The notes under the pieces were generated by a model. It made no database searches, was not told the DNA's origin, and saw nothing but the letters and a program-made list of their open reading frames with translations. A DNA stretch of 64,000 bases, from positions 1,640,862 to 1,704,861 of the forward strand of contig WMCF01000018.1 of NCBI GenBank assembly GCA_009792885.1, given 5' to 3'. Positions 1 through 14,140 of the stretch are shown piece after piece; position 1 is the first letter of the stretch; each line of letters starts with the position of its first letter. The translations under genes and the position numbers were made by a program. Source of the stretch: Eremophila alpestris peregrina. Its lineage: Eukaryota; Chordata; Aves; Passeriformes; Alaudidae.

Positions 1-3000
1 AGCTAAGACGTGGTCACCACCAGCCAAAATGCTGGCTATGCTTGGAGGTACTTTGGACTCTCCTTCAGGCCACATGTCAGCACTGGAATCAAATGATCAC
101 CATATGTGGGTCTGCAAAGCTCCAAAATTAGCTGTGTGGAGAGCAGCTCTGGGATGGTTACTGCTGGGTGGTTAACTGCCAGTGCAGGAGAATTAAATTA
201 TTATTGGCTCCCAATGTGACATCTATATGCTGTTAATTCATTACCTGCAGCTTAATTGCCAGCAGAGTAGAACAAGTCTCTTCCTTGTCTCAGGGAGTAT
301 CACCAAAAGTGGAGCCCAATCAGAGAGGCCCACAGGCCATCCTAAATGTGAGATAAGTGCACGTGGGAAGTGGGGTTTGGAAAGCAACAATTGAATCCAT
401 ATCCTGTACATTCACTCACAGAAAATATGGACTTCTACTGTATGTGACATGGAAGGGAATGAATCCCAGCAACAGTTTTTCCATCCTTTTCTCTTCTGCA
501 GCCTCTCACTGACCCAACAAGGGGAGTTTTCTTTTTCTACATTTACAACATAATTTGCTATGCCTTGGGAGGGGTGAGATGCTCTTTTGTGTTGGGGTGC
601 TCTCCCCAGCAGCACGAGCGGAAGGCAATTACGATGCTGGTGATGTGCTCTCCTTCCCTGAAGAGTTAATGAATTCCATCCTCCTATTGTTACAGAGTTT
701 CCCCGGGACCTGCAGCAGGGCAAGATCCTCCACGCTCTGCAAAGGGTTTGCTTCCTGGTAACAGAGCAATCCATTAGCTCTTGTAGCTGTTGTTCTTGAA
801 CTGAAAGCTCTGTGCTCTAAAGCTCAGCAGGAAGAGATAATTAGCACTAAATTGTGTATTCTGGGCAAAATCCATCCACTTCTGCCAAGATTTCACAAGG
901 CCACAAATACAGTGGAAATACGTGTGGGGTGGATGCTTTTTGCATAAATGTGGAAGGAAGTGTGCATGATTGCACTCCTGGTCAGCGTGGCCCAGAAACA
1001 GGATCTGGGGTCGGTGCGGGTCCCTGCCAGCTCCACACCCTGGGTGAGCTCTGGGTTTGGTGGTGACAGCTCCAGCAGGGGACAGGGGGCAGTGCTTCCA
1101 GGGACAAGTGGCTGCAGTAACATGTGGGGGAAATAGCCCCTATCCCAGCCATTCCCCTTGTTCTGCTGCCTTCCTTGGCTTTCTTTTGTGCACCCTGCTG
1201 CCAGCCCTGCTGGGCATTACGTTGGTCATGCTCCTTCAGCAAGGTGGGCTTGTTGTGGATGCCCCAGGCTTCAGTTTGGGAGTCTCTGTTGTAGGACAGA
1301 CAGAAACCCCAGACCCTGCACAGCACTGTCACTGCAGCATGATGTAATTCTTTATCCATGCACTGGGTGCCCCCTGTTATATGTGCTTTAATAAACATTC
1401 TGCTGTTCCAATTCTTCTTCCTCAGCATGCACAGTTCAGATGCTTGGCTGCACGCTTTTGGCCATTCTCTCCTTGGAAGTGCCACCTGAGTCCAGCTGCT
1501 GGTCCAGGAAGATGTAGGCCTTCTGTAGGTCCTGTGTTATTCCTGGCAGTCCCAGCAGGTGCATACTGAAATGCTCATGTTGGAAATACCTCCAACACTG
1601 AGTGTCCAGGCCATGCCTCCAAGGGCCAGCAGTCACTCCTCAGACTGTGCTGTGACTAAGAAGCATCATGTCCCAGAGCTGGTCTCAGCTTCATTGAAGC
1701 ATTTCAGGGCTAGACCATGCACTATCCCAGAGAACTGGGTATGTTCAAAAGCAGTTGGTTGTGATGAATGTCAGCCACAAAACTGGATCCTGAGCTCTGG
1801 CTCAGACAGGTAAAAGGTCTGAAAATGCTCTAACAGGTGGTCTGAATTTGCACAGTCCTGATGTACCAAACCTTACCAAACAAAAGCAGAGAGTGGAAGA
1901 CATTACACTTCACATCACCAGTTTATAACGGGTAGAAAGAGGTCTGGTTTCTGCCTGACAGCTAAGTTTTAAGTTTCCCTTTTCTTCCCATTTCCACACA
2001 AAAAATGCCCAATTCATCAGCCTTTTGTCTTGGATTGCATCTTCTAAACTTTTGGGCTTCCATATGAGAATCTTTGGACCTTGACCATCCATTTTCCTTG
2101 ATGCATGGTGCTGAGAACTGGATGCCAAACTCTGCAGGGAATGCACCAGGGCCGATTAGAGCACAATCATTTCTTCCTTGTTTTACAGGAAACACACTCA
2201 CAGGTGTGTGTGTATCCCAGGATGGCATTTGCCTTTGCTTTTGCCATGGGCAGACAAAACCAAACATTCAAACAATTGCTGGATCTCTAAAGACTGTGGG
2301 TCCATTTCTGCACTGCCTGGCAGGTCATTCTTCAGGAAGGCCACAGGCTGGGCTTGTTTGTTGGGGACTTTTGCATTTGACATTTCCCTCTTAAGTGTTT
2401 TTACTGACATCTATTTGATTTCTGACCATATCTCAGGGGTTTTCAGAATCAATTTGGATTCAAACCTTGTCTTCCTGTGGGAAATGGTATAGATGACTTG
2501 TGGACAAGAGGATCATTTATCTTAGTTTGGGTACTAAAAGAGTAGTGAATCTTGGCTACATGGACTTGTGCTTGACAGGCTGGAGAATTAGTTTACTCAA
2601 AAGGCTTTAACACTTCAGATAAATTACTATTGGTTTCCCTTCTTTATTAGATGCCATAATGATATGGATATTTAGATTTAAAAATGTAGAGATTGTTCAC
2701 TGCATTGTGAGCTGCTCTCCTGTCCCTGGCTACAACCAGTTTCTCCAGAACTGCTTTTATTCTGCCCCTGCTAAGGACTGGCTGTGAGGTGGCCTGGAAG
2801 CTCAGTTCTGTGCTAGGTTTTCCATTCAGGCAGTATGGGAGGTGTGAGCACTGCCAAGGCACAGTGGGATCTGCAGGAGCACCCAGCACTGGCCAGTTCA
2901 CTTCTCATCGTGCCCAAAATACTCAGAGCAGCAAAGGGTAAGTTTGCCCGGGTGTGCAATCTCACAGAGCTCAGCAGATGCTGACACAGCCAGGTGAGCA

Positions 3001-5167
3001 CACCCACAGCACCAAGGCTGAGTCCCCAGGCTGGGCAGGGTCACTCTGCTGTTTGGATACTCCATTGTGCCATTAAGCAACCAGCAAAGAACGTTCTGGC
3101 ATTCAGCTCTCAAATGTATCATGATTAGATCAAAGTGTGCTGGGAGGTTTCTTGTTTTCTTAGGTGATGCATGATGTTAAATGCCAGCTATGGCTTTCAT
3201 AATAACTTTGGACCACTGCCTTTGCCTAGTCTGTGCCAGATTTGTGACAAACCTTGTTTGAACATTATTTAATCCTCCCAATATGACAATGAAATATTGA
3301 CTTTAAAAAACAAAAAAAAAAAAGCAGGCCAGTCCATTTTCCAACTAGTTTTACATCTTTCTTGATATTAAATCTAAAATTTTTCCCACTGGTTTCCATG
3401 CAAGTATTCAGGAAATGTGTTTTCATTCTCATTGAGGAAAATGAATTAAACTAAGAGGATGTACAAACATAAGCATCCAGCAAATGGCTGCTGCTTCAAT
3501 CCCAGCAAGGCTGTTCGTATAACATTCCTGCAAAGTTAGACATTGAGTTTATTATGGAACCAGGTTTTTTTTGGTTTTTTTTGGGGGGAGGGGGTTGCAT
3601 TTCTCTTGGAAACAATAAAAAATGAAGTTATAGGAGACTGTTTTGGAAAAGCAGTAAGAAAGAAGCAAAGCAGCTTGGCAGCAGACCTGTCAGGTGCTGT
3701 AAGCCCGGGGAGTGCTGTTAGCTCAAAGAACCTGAGTGTTAGAAAATAGATGATCTTCCAGTGAAGTAAGAGCCAACACAGATCTTCAGAGCTTTTACTG
3801 TGGCAACGTGGCCATTGACTTCAAAGGTGCTGACTGGACTTGCAAAGGGTTATCAAGGCTTTCTGTGGAGCATCAAATATGGGATTACTATTGAATTTGT
3901 AAGGACTAGAAAACTCACATCCCTTCGAACATATGATCCCAAATACATCTCTCATGATTACTAAACATATCTCTTTCAGGTTACTGATTGCTTAAGGTGC
4001 TGGGTGGCTCTGGATACCTCAGAAATGTGCTAAATTTTTACTAAGATGTTTTGTTAATTCCTATACCTATATGCAACTTCCCTTCCCCCTCCGTTTCCTA
4101 AAATAATTCCTGTGGGATTAACAGCACCCACGTGTTGGATTTGCAGCACCTGCTCTCAGATGGACTGGGAGTGTGTTCCACAACATAAGCAATTCTGCTG
4201 CAGGAAGAAAAGATGAGAAAAGTGGCTTAACTGGGTCTTTCAAGGCTTCTAGAAACACCTCAGTCTTTGAACAATAATCCACAAATGAAGCAGGTGCTGT
4301 TGGTATGACAAGTAAGACCTTCTGTCAGTGACAAGATTTGTCATCGTTCATATGACAAATCCTCATGAATGAATGTATGAATAAGGAAGATGGCAGGTCA
4401 CTTTAACACCCCGTCTGTGTCCTGATTTCTGTGAGAAAAAGATGCTGCTCTTTGCCTGGGTGCCTGGGACATGTTGCTGGATAGGCTGAGCTGTCCCCAC
4501 AAGGGAGCCTGCCCAGGAAGAGCAGGTGATGATGCAGCTGTGGGCAGCAGCAGCTTCAGCATGTCAACAAATGTCCCCTCAAAGCCCAGAGTGATCTGCA
4601 GATTCCACATTCACCACTGGTTATTTGTGCAGTAGAGGTGTCTCTCATTCCTTCCTGTAGCTGAGCTCCCAGGAACAACTCTGGCTCCTGGGTTCTGGCT
4701 GAGAAACACCTCCCTCTGCCCCTTCCATCCTCCTCCTTCCATCAGCTTCTTCCAGCCATGCTGGAGTTTGGAGCTCTTGGAAGGACTGGTGCTTTGTTTA
4801 ACCATCATAACCTTTTCTGCCTGAAAATTTAAGAAGGAAAAAAATTAATGTTTTGAGAAAACACATGAAACTGTTTTGAACCCCAGAGCTAAGCTTTGTC
4901 TCAAAATTAATTATATTCCTCTATAAAGAAATGCAGTAGGTCAGAGGACATGGTGAAGTAATATATTATGGGGAAACTGACAAGAGAACAGTAAGTTTGG
5001 GCTTAAGTGAAAATTTTTTACTTTGCTGGCTCTTGGTATGGAGCCAATAACAACAGAGCAGGAGCTGTCTTGAAATGACCATGGAGAGCAGGTGTCCTGC
5101 AGACAGTGTTGGAACTACTGAAAATAATACTCTGAGTTACAACACTTCTGTTCAATGTCTAAGAATA
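1..5167. other. Intergenic, no gene recognised
   Basis: Unique AT-leaning sequence. Only short chance frames are seen. It holds an A-rich patch at 3305-3324, a T/G-rich patch at 3566-3595 and a 10-bp-stem hairpin at 4335-4361. No CR1 landmarks found. Confidence 0.7.
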
Positions 5168-5202
5168 GTAATAATAATGATAATGATAATAATAATAATG
5201 AT
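5168..5202 (+). repeat. (TAA/TGA)n microsatellite
   Basis: Imperfect trinucleotide repeat of taa and tga units over about 35 bases. Confidence 0.9.
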
Positions 5203-8200
5203 ATTTGCCCTTTGTGGGATGCATGAGCACTGGAATACTGTTTTATTAGCAATCACTTTGCTCCCTGGGAAGAGTCATATGGGACCCCCTCCACACCACA
5301 TGGAAACAAGGAAGTGTCATTTGTTTTAATGCAAGTTTCAGGGTTTACAATATGCAGTCTGTTGAAGAGTCAGGAGCCCAAAGCCATCAGAATTAAGGGA
5401 TTTTCCTCTCTCCAGAGAGCCACACAGGCATCTGCTACCTACAGCCCTTCTGACAGCAGCCTTTTTTGTTCCCCATTTTACACACTGTTCACTGCAGCAA
5501 GTTGAGAAGCAGCACTGCATTCCCAGAACCAGTTGTTCCCAATGTCCCCAATTTCCAGGGGAACAGGTACTGCTGTTACAACCCCCAGTCTATGCTGCCT
5601 ACTCCACAACTCCAGAAAAACTATTTTATTGTGCTCAAAACTCTTTCACTCTCCTGCCAGTCAGTGAAGATCTTTTCATTAGGTAAAAGCCCTGTGTACA
5701 GATCCTGAAGGGAGATGAGCACCTGGAGGCCTCTTGAAGCCAACAGAAGTTGTTTGCAATGCCTAAAGACCTCTCAGGATTTGACTGTGAGGGCTTAATA
5801 ATCCACCCTCTGACATGCTCTTTATTTCCCCCCAGTGTCTATTATTTTAGACCGTGTATTTTCTGCAGCACGTGTTTCTCCTCCAGAGTCATGGCATACA
5901 AAACTGCTTTGATGGCTGATGCAACTTCAGCTGGCCCCTCACACCAGGCTGCTGAAAGATGAACTAGGAAAGGTTTCCCTGTGCTGCAGCACCCAGCCCA
6001 CCCCCAGCCCACTCTGGGCAGGCAAAAGGAGTGAGATGAAAGACAGGCAGCACCAGAAACTGCAGGGGCAAGGGAAAGCTTTCCACTCAGATCAGGCTTT
6101 GGTGATTTTTGCAACAGTCAGACTAAAACCATTAAGTCCTTGTGCTGGTAACAGTGAGATTTGTACCTGTATTTATGCCAGGGACTGTAACACTACACGA
6201 GAGGCAAGCTTTTTCCTCTAAGTACATAACCTCATTGCTGGGTAGAGGCAGGAAAGAAATTACCTTATTTCATTTAAGTGAAGCTTAGACATTCCTTTGA
6301 AACATTGAACACTAGATATTGCTGGAAAAGAGCCTCTGGGCTGGGTTGTTTTTCATGAATGGTGTGGCAAACTATTATTTCTGAAGAAGAAAAGGGCTCA
6401 CAAGCAGATGTGCTGCATTTAATGGAGGTTATATAGTATCAAGTGACTGAAGGGAAAAGATGGATTGATATCTTGGTGGTTAATGTTATAGGGGGGTTGA
6501 TAAATGTTATTGATATTTTCTCTGAAATTTTTTTCCCTGGCAGTTTTTCTCTGAAGACTAGATTATTAAATAAGTATGGTGCTAATTGCATGACAGCATT
6601 GTATTAGTCATAACAAGATCCTCTGCAACATTTTTTAAGTGCTCTTCCAGATGAGATCACAAATATGCAGAGAAAAACACAAAAAGTTACTCAATTCCAT
6701 GTCACCTCTTGCTCTTTTTATGACTGGAAAGAGAAGCAGTATCATAGAAACTTACAAAAACAGAATTTTTGCTAAGAAATGAACTGAAATGAACTGCTAA
6801 TGTGGGGGTAAGGGGGATAGCATGACAGGAGAGATGTGGTCAGTGTTAGAAATAAAAGGGTAAGAGGGAATCCTACATAGGATAAATAATAAGCCCAGAG
6901 AGACACATTGGAACAATAATTGCATCAAAGGCAGCGGAGTCCAAGTGCCTGTCCCTGCTGAGGGCAGGGCAGGACACAGGTGGGCTGCTCCAGCTTCCAG
7001 GCAATAGATTCATCTGTGACAACATCACTGAAATCTGCCAAGACCACAGCATTGTTGGAACTTAAAAGTCACAAGCTTCCCCAGCTCTTCTAATCTAACA
7101 TGCCTTTGAGCATGAAATGCAAGAGGAAGGGGAAAAAATGGGAGGATATCTTTGAGTAGCAGGTGCAGAGGCAGATGGAAAAGCCCAAGCTGGAGAGAGC
7201 AGGAGAGGTTTCTAAAAAGGTGACAAAAATTCCTGAGGAAATAAAATCAGTTAGGACCAAGAAGAGAGCTGAACTACTGCCTCTCAGAGTGAAATGAAAA
7301 ATCACATCAGGACATGTTAACACACAAAATCTGCAATGGAGTGAGGGACACTGGGGGGAAAGGGAAAGAAAAGCTGGCACAAGGAAGAACAGGTGGGGAT
7401 TGAGGATAAGCTCCTCTCCTTTGTTTCTTGGCAGTGTCCTGCCACCTTGGTGGGTGTCTGATCTGAGTCAAAGAGTAACAGCAGGATTCAGGGTGTGTGT
7501 GTCAGGTGTGGGGTGATGCTGGGCAGGGGCAGAGGGCAGTCAGAGCACAGCACGAGGTGCAGGTGATGCTGTCACTGCCAAACCATGCACTGCCCAAGGA
7601 GGCAGAGGAGAAGGGATAGCTGATGACTGGTGATATGAGAAGCCAGAGGCAAAGAGCACAGCTGGAGAGAGGGGGAGAGAGAGGCAGTCAGGAGGGAAAG
7701 CCTTTTCTGCTAGGGCAATTGTCCATGGGGAAGGCAAAAAAAGGGTTCTTCACAGGTCAGACTAAGCAGATTCTTTCCATCTGCTCATAGAGGAGAAATA
7801 TCAAAATCTCCACTTTGCTTTGGGTACTCTAGAGTCTAACGCTGCTCCAGGAGGTTTCTCTGAAGCAAATGCAAATACAGGGAGGCATTGGTGAGACTGG
7901 ATTCAGTTGTAGGAGGTCATTAGGAGACACTAGAGGGAAGAACCAGCAAAAGCTGGGCAGAGGTAATGGCCAGGGAGCAAAGCAACTCAGATGCACAAAG
8001 TGCCATTCCCCTGGGGGAACAAAAATTTGGGTAGGAGATGAAGGAAAAGTGGAGAGACTGTGGAAAAGACACCTCTGGTAGGCCACAGACAGCAAAACAG
8101 ATTTACAGGAGATAGAAAATAATATACAGGTTGTGAAGGAAAACTGGGAAAGAAAGGAAACCAATCCTGTGCCAGGGGCAAGCTGAGGTCAGCAGGGAGA

Positions 8201-9294
8201 GGGACTGGGAAGAGGGACAGGGCTGGGAAGGCCTTTGATCAAGAGCTTTAGGCTGAAGGTTTGGGCTGAAGAAGCTGTGAAATCCAGCAGATGTTGTGCT
8301 CTGATGTTCTGCTTGTACTAACAGGTTCACTGGCTGGGCAGGAAAAGTCTGCCTGCAGCCAGCACAGTGCCACAGGCTCTCACCCTTTGGTGCCCTATTA
8401 AAGCTTCCACAAAGTACCTGTAGGCATGGAGCTGTACCTGCTTCTTCCAGAGCCACTACTGAACACCAAAGGAGAGTGGCTTTAATTCTGCCCCTTTTCA
8501 TCATCAGCCATAATATCTGCAATATCAGAACAGCCTTAAATAGGTGTTTTGGTAATATTTGAAATGGCAGATGAAACTTAAATACGTGTTTTGTGTAGAA
8601 CAACCTTTTATCTTAGCAGTTTGTGTAGTGCAGATTGGTGAGCAAGTTTCATTTCTGCTTTCTGCCTCTTGTAAATTTATGAATTTTAGATCCGGGCCTC
8701 TTGGCAGGCTGTGTAGGAAGAGTACTGCTCTCAGATGTCTGTGGGCAGCTCTTCTGAAAATGAAATTATGCCCCTTTCGTGTGACACTGCCCCATAATTT
8801 AAAGTTCCCTGTAACATGTTTTAACTCATCATAGGTAAAAACCCAACAGGAGACATAGTCCTAAATCTTCAATTAAATCTCCTTTCCAATAAAAAATCTG
8901 CAAATTCCAGGGGCAGATTAAAACATTGCTGAAGTTGTACACTTCTGCATAGTTCACAGGTTGCTGGATAAATTCCCCAGGAGCATCCCTCCACCTTCCA
9001 TCCACCACAGTCCCTTGTCTGAGCAGTGGGAGGAAGGGCTGGGGATGACAGGCTGTGGGGAGAGTGCTGAGAAACACACAGCAAAGGCAAAAGCAGTGGG
9101 AGAGGAGCCAGAGGGGACAGAGCAGCTCCCTCATGCAGGGCCAAGCATTTCTTTCTGCTGGAGCAGCAGGAAATACCTCAGCTCCTGCAGTGGGACTGGT
9201 GTTCCCTGGAGTATTTCCAGCCCAGTCCCCTTGCTGGTTCCTCTTTTGTGGCCTACGCTCTTCCTCACGGATGTGCTTCTTCTGTGCAGCCCAG
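5203..9294. other. Intergenic, no gene recognised; purine-rich plus strand 7090-8240
   Basis: No exon-like frame or known repeat. From about 7090 to 8240 the plus strand is persistently rich in G and A with few C and T. This produces pyrimidine-rich, Ser/Pro/Phe/Leu-rich chance translations on the minus strand. Confidence 0.65.
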
Positions 9295-9395
9295 GGCCCT
9301 GGCTGCTGGCCCTGGTGGCTGTGGTGGTCCTGGTGGCTGCTGGCCCTGGTGGCAGCTGGCCCTGGTGGCTGCTGGCCCTAGTGGCTGTGGCAGCC
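9295..9395 (+). repeat. GC-rich minisatellite, about 16-18 bp unit
   Basis: Five to six imperfect tandem units related to ggccctggtggctgct run through this segment, with variants ggtcctggtggctgct, ggccctggtggcagct and ggccctagtggctgtg. It stands out as markedly GC-rich against neighbouring sequence. Frames across it give Gly/Ala/Trp-rich translations that are repeat artefacts, not a gene. Confidence 0.85.
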
Positions 9396-12300
9396 CTGCA
9401 CAGCTGCCTCCAAGAGAGGGAGTGGCAGAACCTGGGCCTGGAAGCAGAGCCAGAAATAGGGAAGGCAGTATGTGAATCACAGTGTCCCAGTTTAGCCTCT
9501 CCTGGTCACATGCCGTCTGCTTCCTGACAGCCCCACTAATGTTACAGACATCACAGAGCCCTCCCTGCTCCAGCACTCTGCCTCCCGGTCACAAGTGGAG
9601 TCATGAGCTGGGAAAAAAGCAGATACAAGCTAAAACTGCAACATCTTGAGGCAAAGATGAAGAAAAGGAAAAAAAAGGCCAACACCTGATGGGGATGGCT
9701 GTAATGCTCTGCATCATCTTACATAAAGGCTCTTTTTCAGCTGCCCCAGTTTAAAAGTGTGGGTGAGGGTTTAATCATGTTAAAACTGGCATCTCCGAGG
9801 CTGCAGTTGTTTGTCACATTGCTAAAATGAGGTTCAGTGATAATGGGAAGGATACTGGTAATGATTTGGGTCCGGATAATCAGAGAAAGAGAGAAAATAT
9901 TGCTGTCAGAAACAGCAGAGGCCCAGGCAACAACTACAATGATGCATCAAACTGGATGTTTGCATTACAGTGTATCTTTTTGAAGGCAAATATGTTCTGC
10001 AGCACCATTTCTTGCTTCTTTCCTCCTAGGGAGGCTGCATTTTTGTCAGCATGCTCTAAGCCCAGGGCTGGTGCCAGACACATCAGGGCACTGACTATTC
10101 CAGCAGTGAAGCTGAGGGCAGACACCAGGGCTCTGCTGCCTTCCAGTTCTGGGCTGAGTCTTACACAGCACCATGTCAGGCTGACCCCACCAGGCATCCC
10201 AGTCCCTTGGGACTCTCCCTGGCCATGGGCCATGCCTCCAGGATTCCCAGAGGGAGGCTCTGGTGCACAGACAAGGGCAGCCATCACATGCTTGTGGGAC
10301 CATCGGTGACCAGGACAGGACACATCAGTCAGCTCACAGTGAGTCTTGCCAGCCCTGGGCAGACACCAGAGGCACAGCTCACTTCCAGCTGATCTTGTCT
10401 CCCCTCATTCCCTGTACAGTGGTGAAGGTGGCACAGGGCTCCCCACGGTGTTTGGTCATGAGGCCGAGGCAGCTCTTTTGCACTGGCTCTTTCTGGTTAA
10501 GGGAGCAGCAAGCAGAACCCACAGTGGGCTGCCCTCCTGGAGTTAAGAAAACTCAAAAACCCCAAAAGGAAGTGAAACCACCCTTTCTAGAACATGGAAA
10601 TGCTGAGGAGGTGCTTCATGCTCCAGCAGCCAGAGAGGTTTGAAGGGCAGCAGAAATCCCCTGATGTGTCAGCAGTAGGTGAGGAAGAAGGGGCAGCACT
10701 GCAGGCATCAGAAGGAAGCAGCTGGCAGCTGGGGCAGTGAGGGGGAGCTGCTTGGTCCCTGCAGGCACCAGGGAAGGGGACAAGAGACAGGGACTGTGTC
10801 CCAAGACATGGAGAAGGGCACAGAGAGGGATGGCAGCAACCCACTGCCAGTCTCAAACACCCAAGGAGGAGTGGAGTGTTATGTGTAAGAACTGCACCAT
10901 AACTACCCTGAGATCAGTCAGGATCAGGCTTCTCTCAGGAATCCCTGCAAAATTTTTCCCCATTTCTACTGTAGTCCTGCAATTCCTCTGTTCTGCTTGT
11001 AATCTCCTCACAAAAGGGATTCTAAGCAAAGCTATGGGGTATGTCCCCAAGGCAGTGTTTTCCATATAGGTCTCTTAATCAATCTTTCCTGAAAATTATA
11101 ATATAATACAGTGAAATATTTAAAAGTGAACAGGCACCTAAAACATAAAGCACAACACAGATTTTAGGTAGAGTGACCAAATTACAATGATTGCAAGGGC
11201 ATGGGCGTGAGGTCCCAAGGCAAACCAACATGAAGTTGATCTTTAAAAAAAAAAAAAAAACAAAGGTAAGAAAGGCAAAGAAAGGGGCCCCTGGAAGGAA
11301 TACTTTTTGCATTAAGAGATTATAAGTAATAACAACCAGCTGGAGAATGAAAGATCTCAAATTTATGTAGAGATTGTCGAGCTACTCAGACTCAGCATGT
11401 CAAGAAGATAAACCTCTCTCTTCCAGGTCAAGTTACTGCCAGGTAAATTATGTCTAAGCTCTATTTGTAAGAAGCAATAGTGACCTCACATGGCTTTCTA
11501 AATTATTCCAGCAGATTGTGATCCCAGATCTTGTTATTACTTTGATGAAATAATCTAAATTCAAATCAGGCAGCCAGGTCTGAATGCCAGGGCACTCCTG
11601 TTCTCCTGGAAATGAAACTTCATTACATGATGGGAAAGTTGGTGACATGGGGTGGGAGATGGGAAATACTGTTCAGCCCTTGAAGGATCCTGACAGACCA
11701 TGGACAGGGACTGATCCAAGTATCTGATACCTATTTTGCATCCAGCATTGTCAATACCAGTCATCTCTTTGCAGCTGACTTGGGATGGTGAAAGAGTGAT
11801 AATACCCCAGGTTTGATGTTTCCCTACTGACAGTTGTTGGGCACCAGTGTCTTTTTGAGAGAAAATTTTTCACAGCTATTTTGATATAACAGAAATTTGA
11901 TTTCTAAGACATCAGTAACTGTTCAGGGTAGGCACAAAATACAGGAACTCCTGGGAAAACTCCCTCTCTGTTCTCCATGGCCCTATTACAAAGCTCTTAC
12001 AGGGCCTGGGCCAGGATCCTTACAATGGAAAAAAGCACTGTCCCACATGCTGACCCACAGCAAAGCATTTTTCTATGGGACATGCAAGGCCAAATTTCCT
12101 ACTGATGTCATATAGCAGTGCTAGAGCCCTGGGGGCAGAGGCTTGCTGGGCATCCAAGGTCAAGAAGTATCAATGCAGCTTCCCCTGCCTGTGTTCCCAG
12201 ATCAAGAAAGAAGCATTTTAACAGCTGCAAAGTAGATGGCTCTCCTACAGAGAGATATAATCCGAGCTCACAGAGTAGGTTATTCTGACCAACTGCACTG

Positions 12301-14140
12301 ATGGTGACAATGCGGACTTCCAGGCAGGAAGCTCCTGAGCATGGAGTGCTTCAGTTCAGTACCAGTGTGATTACAGCCATCCCCTGGTTAGCATTAAACC
12401 TTGTTCCAGCTTTGCTTTGGTCCTAGAGCTACAGATTCAGGGTGTATTTTTACATGGGACACTGCCAAATCAGCCCATGTCACATGTTTGACACGAGCTC
12501 TGGGCAGTCTGCAGCAAAGTGGGGAATAAAACCTCTGGAAGGATTTGTAGATGCTCAGGTCTGTTCCCAGCCCTTTGGCAGAGTCAGAACACACACTGGA
12601 GCCACAAATGCACTCCGAGCAGGGTGTCTGCCTGAGAAACTGCCTGCCAAAGAGCTGGAGCTGCTCACACGGTAGTAAGCATGCAAAGGGTTTAGTTTAT
12701 AAGAGACCTGTGCATGTCTGCCTGTGGAGGAAGAGGAGAGGGCCTGAGGTCACCCTTTATTCAGAAAAGAAGATGCTGAAGAAAGTCAGTGCTGCGTGTG
12801 CAGCTTTCCACCACCTCTGAAAAGCATTCCTGAAAGCTGACACTGCCAGTAATTTTTTGTTTTGTTCCAAGGTGCTCATACTTCAGATGGCGACATCTTG
12901 ACATTCACATCCATTATGTGAAGGGATTGCGGAAATAACTCAGCTCTTACTCTCTCTGTGATATTAATCCCCAGCTGCTGGCTGCAGCACAGAGCTGCCT
13001 CAGAGAACAGGCACCCCAACAGCCCAGCAGCTCCCCAGACCCTGCTGTGCTTGGCTGCAAGGAAAGCAGAGGAGCATTTCCTAAATCAGCCTTTCCCTGC
13101 TTCAAAACCTGAATCCAAGTTGGCACATTAGAGCTTTCCTCCTTGCTGTGCAGCCACAGGTGCTTGGGGTGAAATATAAGGCCTTTAACATGAGCATTGT
13201 GATAATATAATTTCCCATCATGGGAACCAGACGGGCTTCATTAAACAACGGCTCAAAATTGTACAAATGAGAAAGGAGCCTGCAAATTAGGATATACACA
13301 GCTCTTGTTCACATGGCAAAACATCATTAGCTTTGAGGTGGGAGACTCTGTTACCTTTTACACCCTGTTGACTTTTAATGCTGGTGTTTTTAATACACAA
13401 GCTGCAAGCTGGTTTGGAAAATACAAACTGTGGTAATTGCTCCAAAGCTCCGTTTATCATTCCTTGGAACAGATGTCAGTGGGGAAGGAACCTGCTGAAG
13501 GAGAAGGGGAGGAGTGATCTAAAGGGCTGGGGAGTAAAAAAGCGGAGTAATTTTGCACAAGTGAAATGAGTTACCCATCTGGACATAGAGACAGGGCTGG
13601 CAGATCTCAGGGCTCTGCCATGATGCCTGGTACTTGCTTTTATACTGGGCACTTGCACATTCAAAAGCATTTAGGAGAAAACACATCAGATAAGGGATAC
13701 ATCAAAGGCTGAAAAACAAATGCTCCCTTTGCTTAAGTGTTGTCTCAGCTTAAACCTTGCCTAGCCCCAAAAATCAAAGGTGATGCATTTTCTTTCTGTC
13801 TGTCTTTCTTTAAAGATGGAAGGAAAAAAAGAAGGGAGGAAGACCTGAAGTGGAAAAACAAAACCAAACAAAAAAATAGCCTCCATGGACCCGTGTGTGT
13901 GAATGCTGCCGAGAGCAGCAAGGCGCTGACAAAACAAGCCAGGAATGCTGAGGCCCGAGTTCTGAAACACATACGGTTTATGTTGTTCTTACCACAAACC
14001 AAAAATATGTTCCCATTTGAAATGGTTGAATCCACAGCTGTTTTAAAATCCCTTGGTACTTCTGAGACAAATGATCCAAGTCAGACTGTGCTAACAGGGT
14101 CAGTTTTAGAGCCAGGCGAGAGCTGTGACTGATGCAGAAT
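9396..14140. other. Intergenic, no gene recognised
   Basis: Unique sequence with one poly(A) run at 11245. The block about 13110-13390 has the compact AT-rich, homeodomain-site-like texture of a conserved non-coding element, but conservation cannot be tested here. No coding evidence. Confidence 0.65.
11245..11260 (+). repeat. Poly(A) run (16)
   Basis: Simple homopolymer. No retropseudogene was recognised upstream of it. Confidence 0.9.

Noticed and set aside
8961..9527. 188-codon plus-strand frame rich in Trp, Gly and Ala
   Set aside because: It crosses the minisatellite at 9295-9395; the open frame comes from the repeat lacking stops. No domain or splice context.
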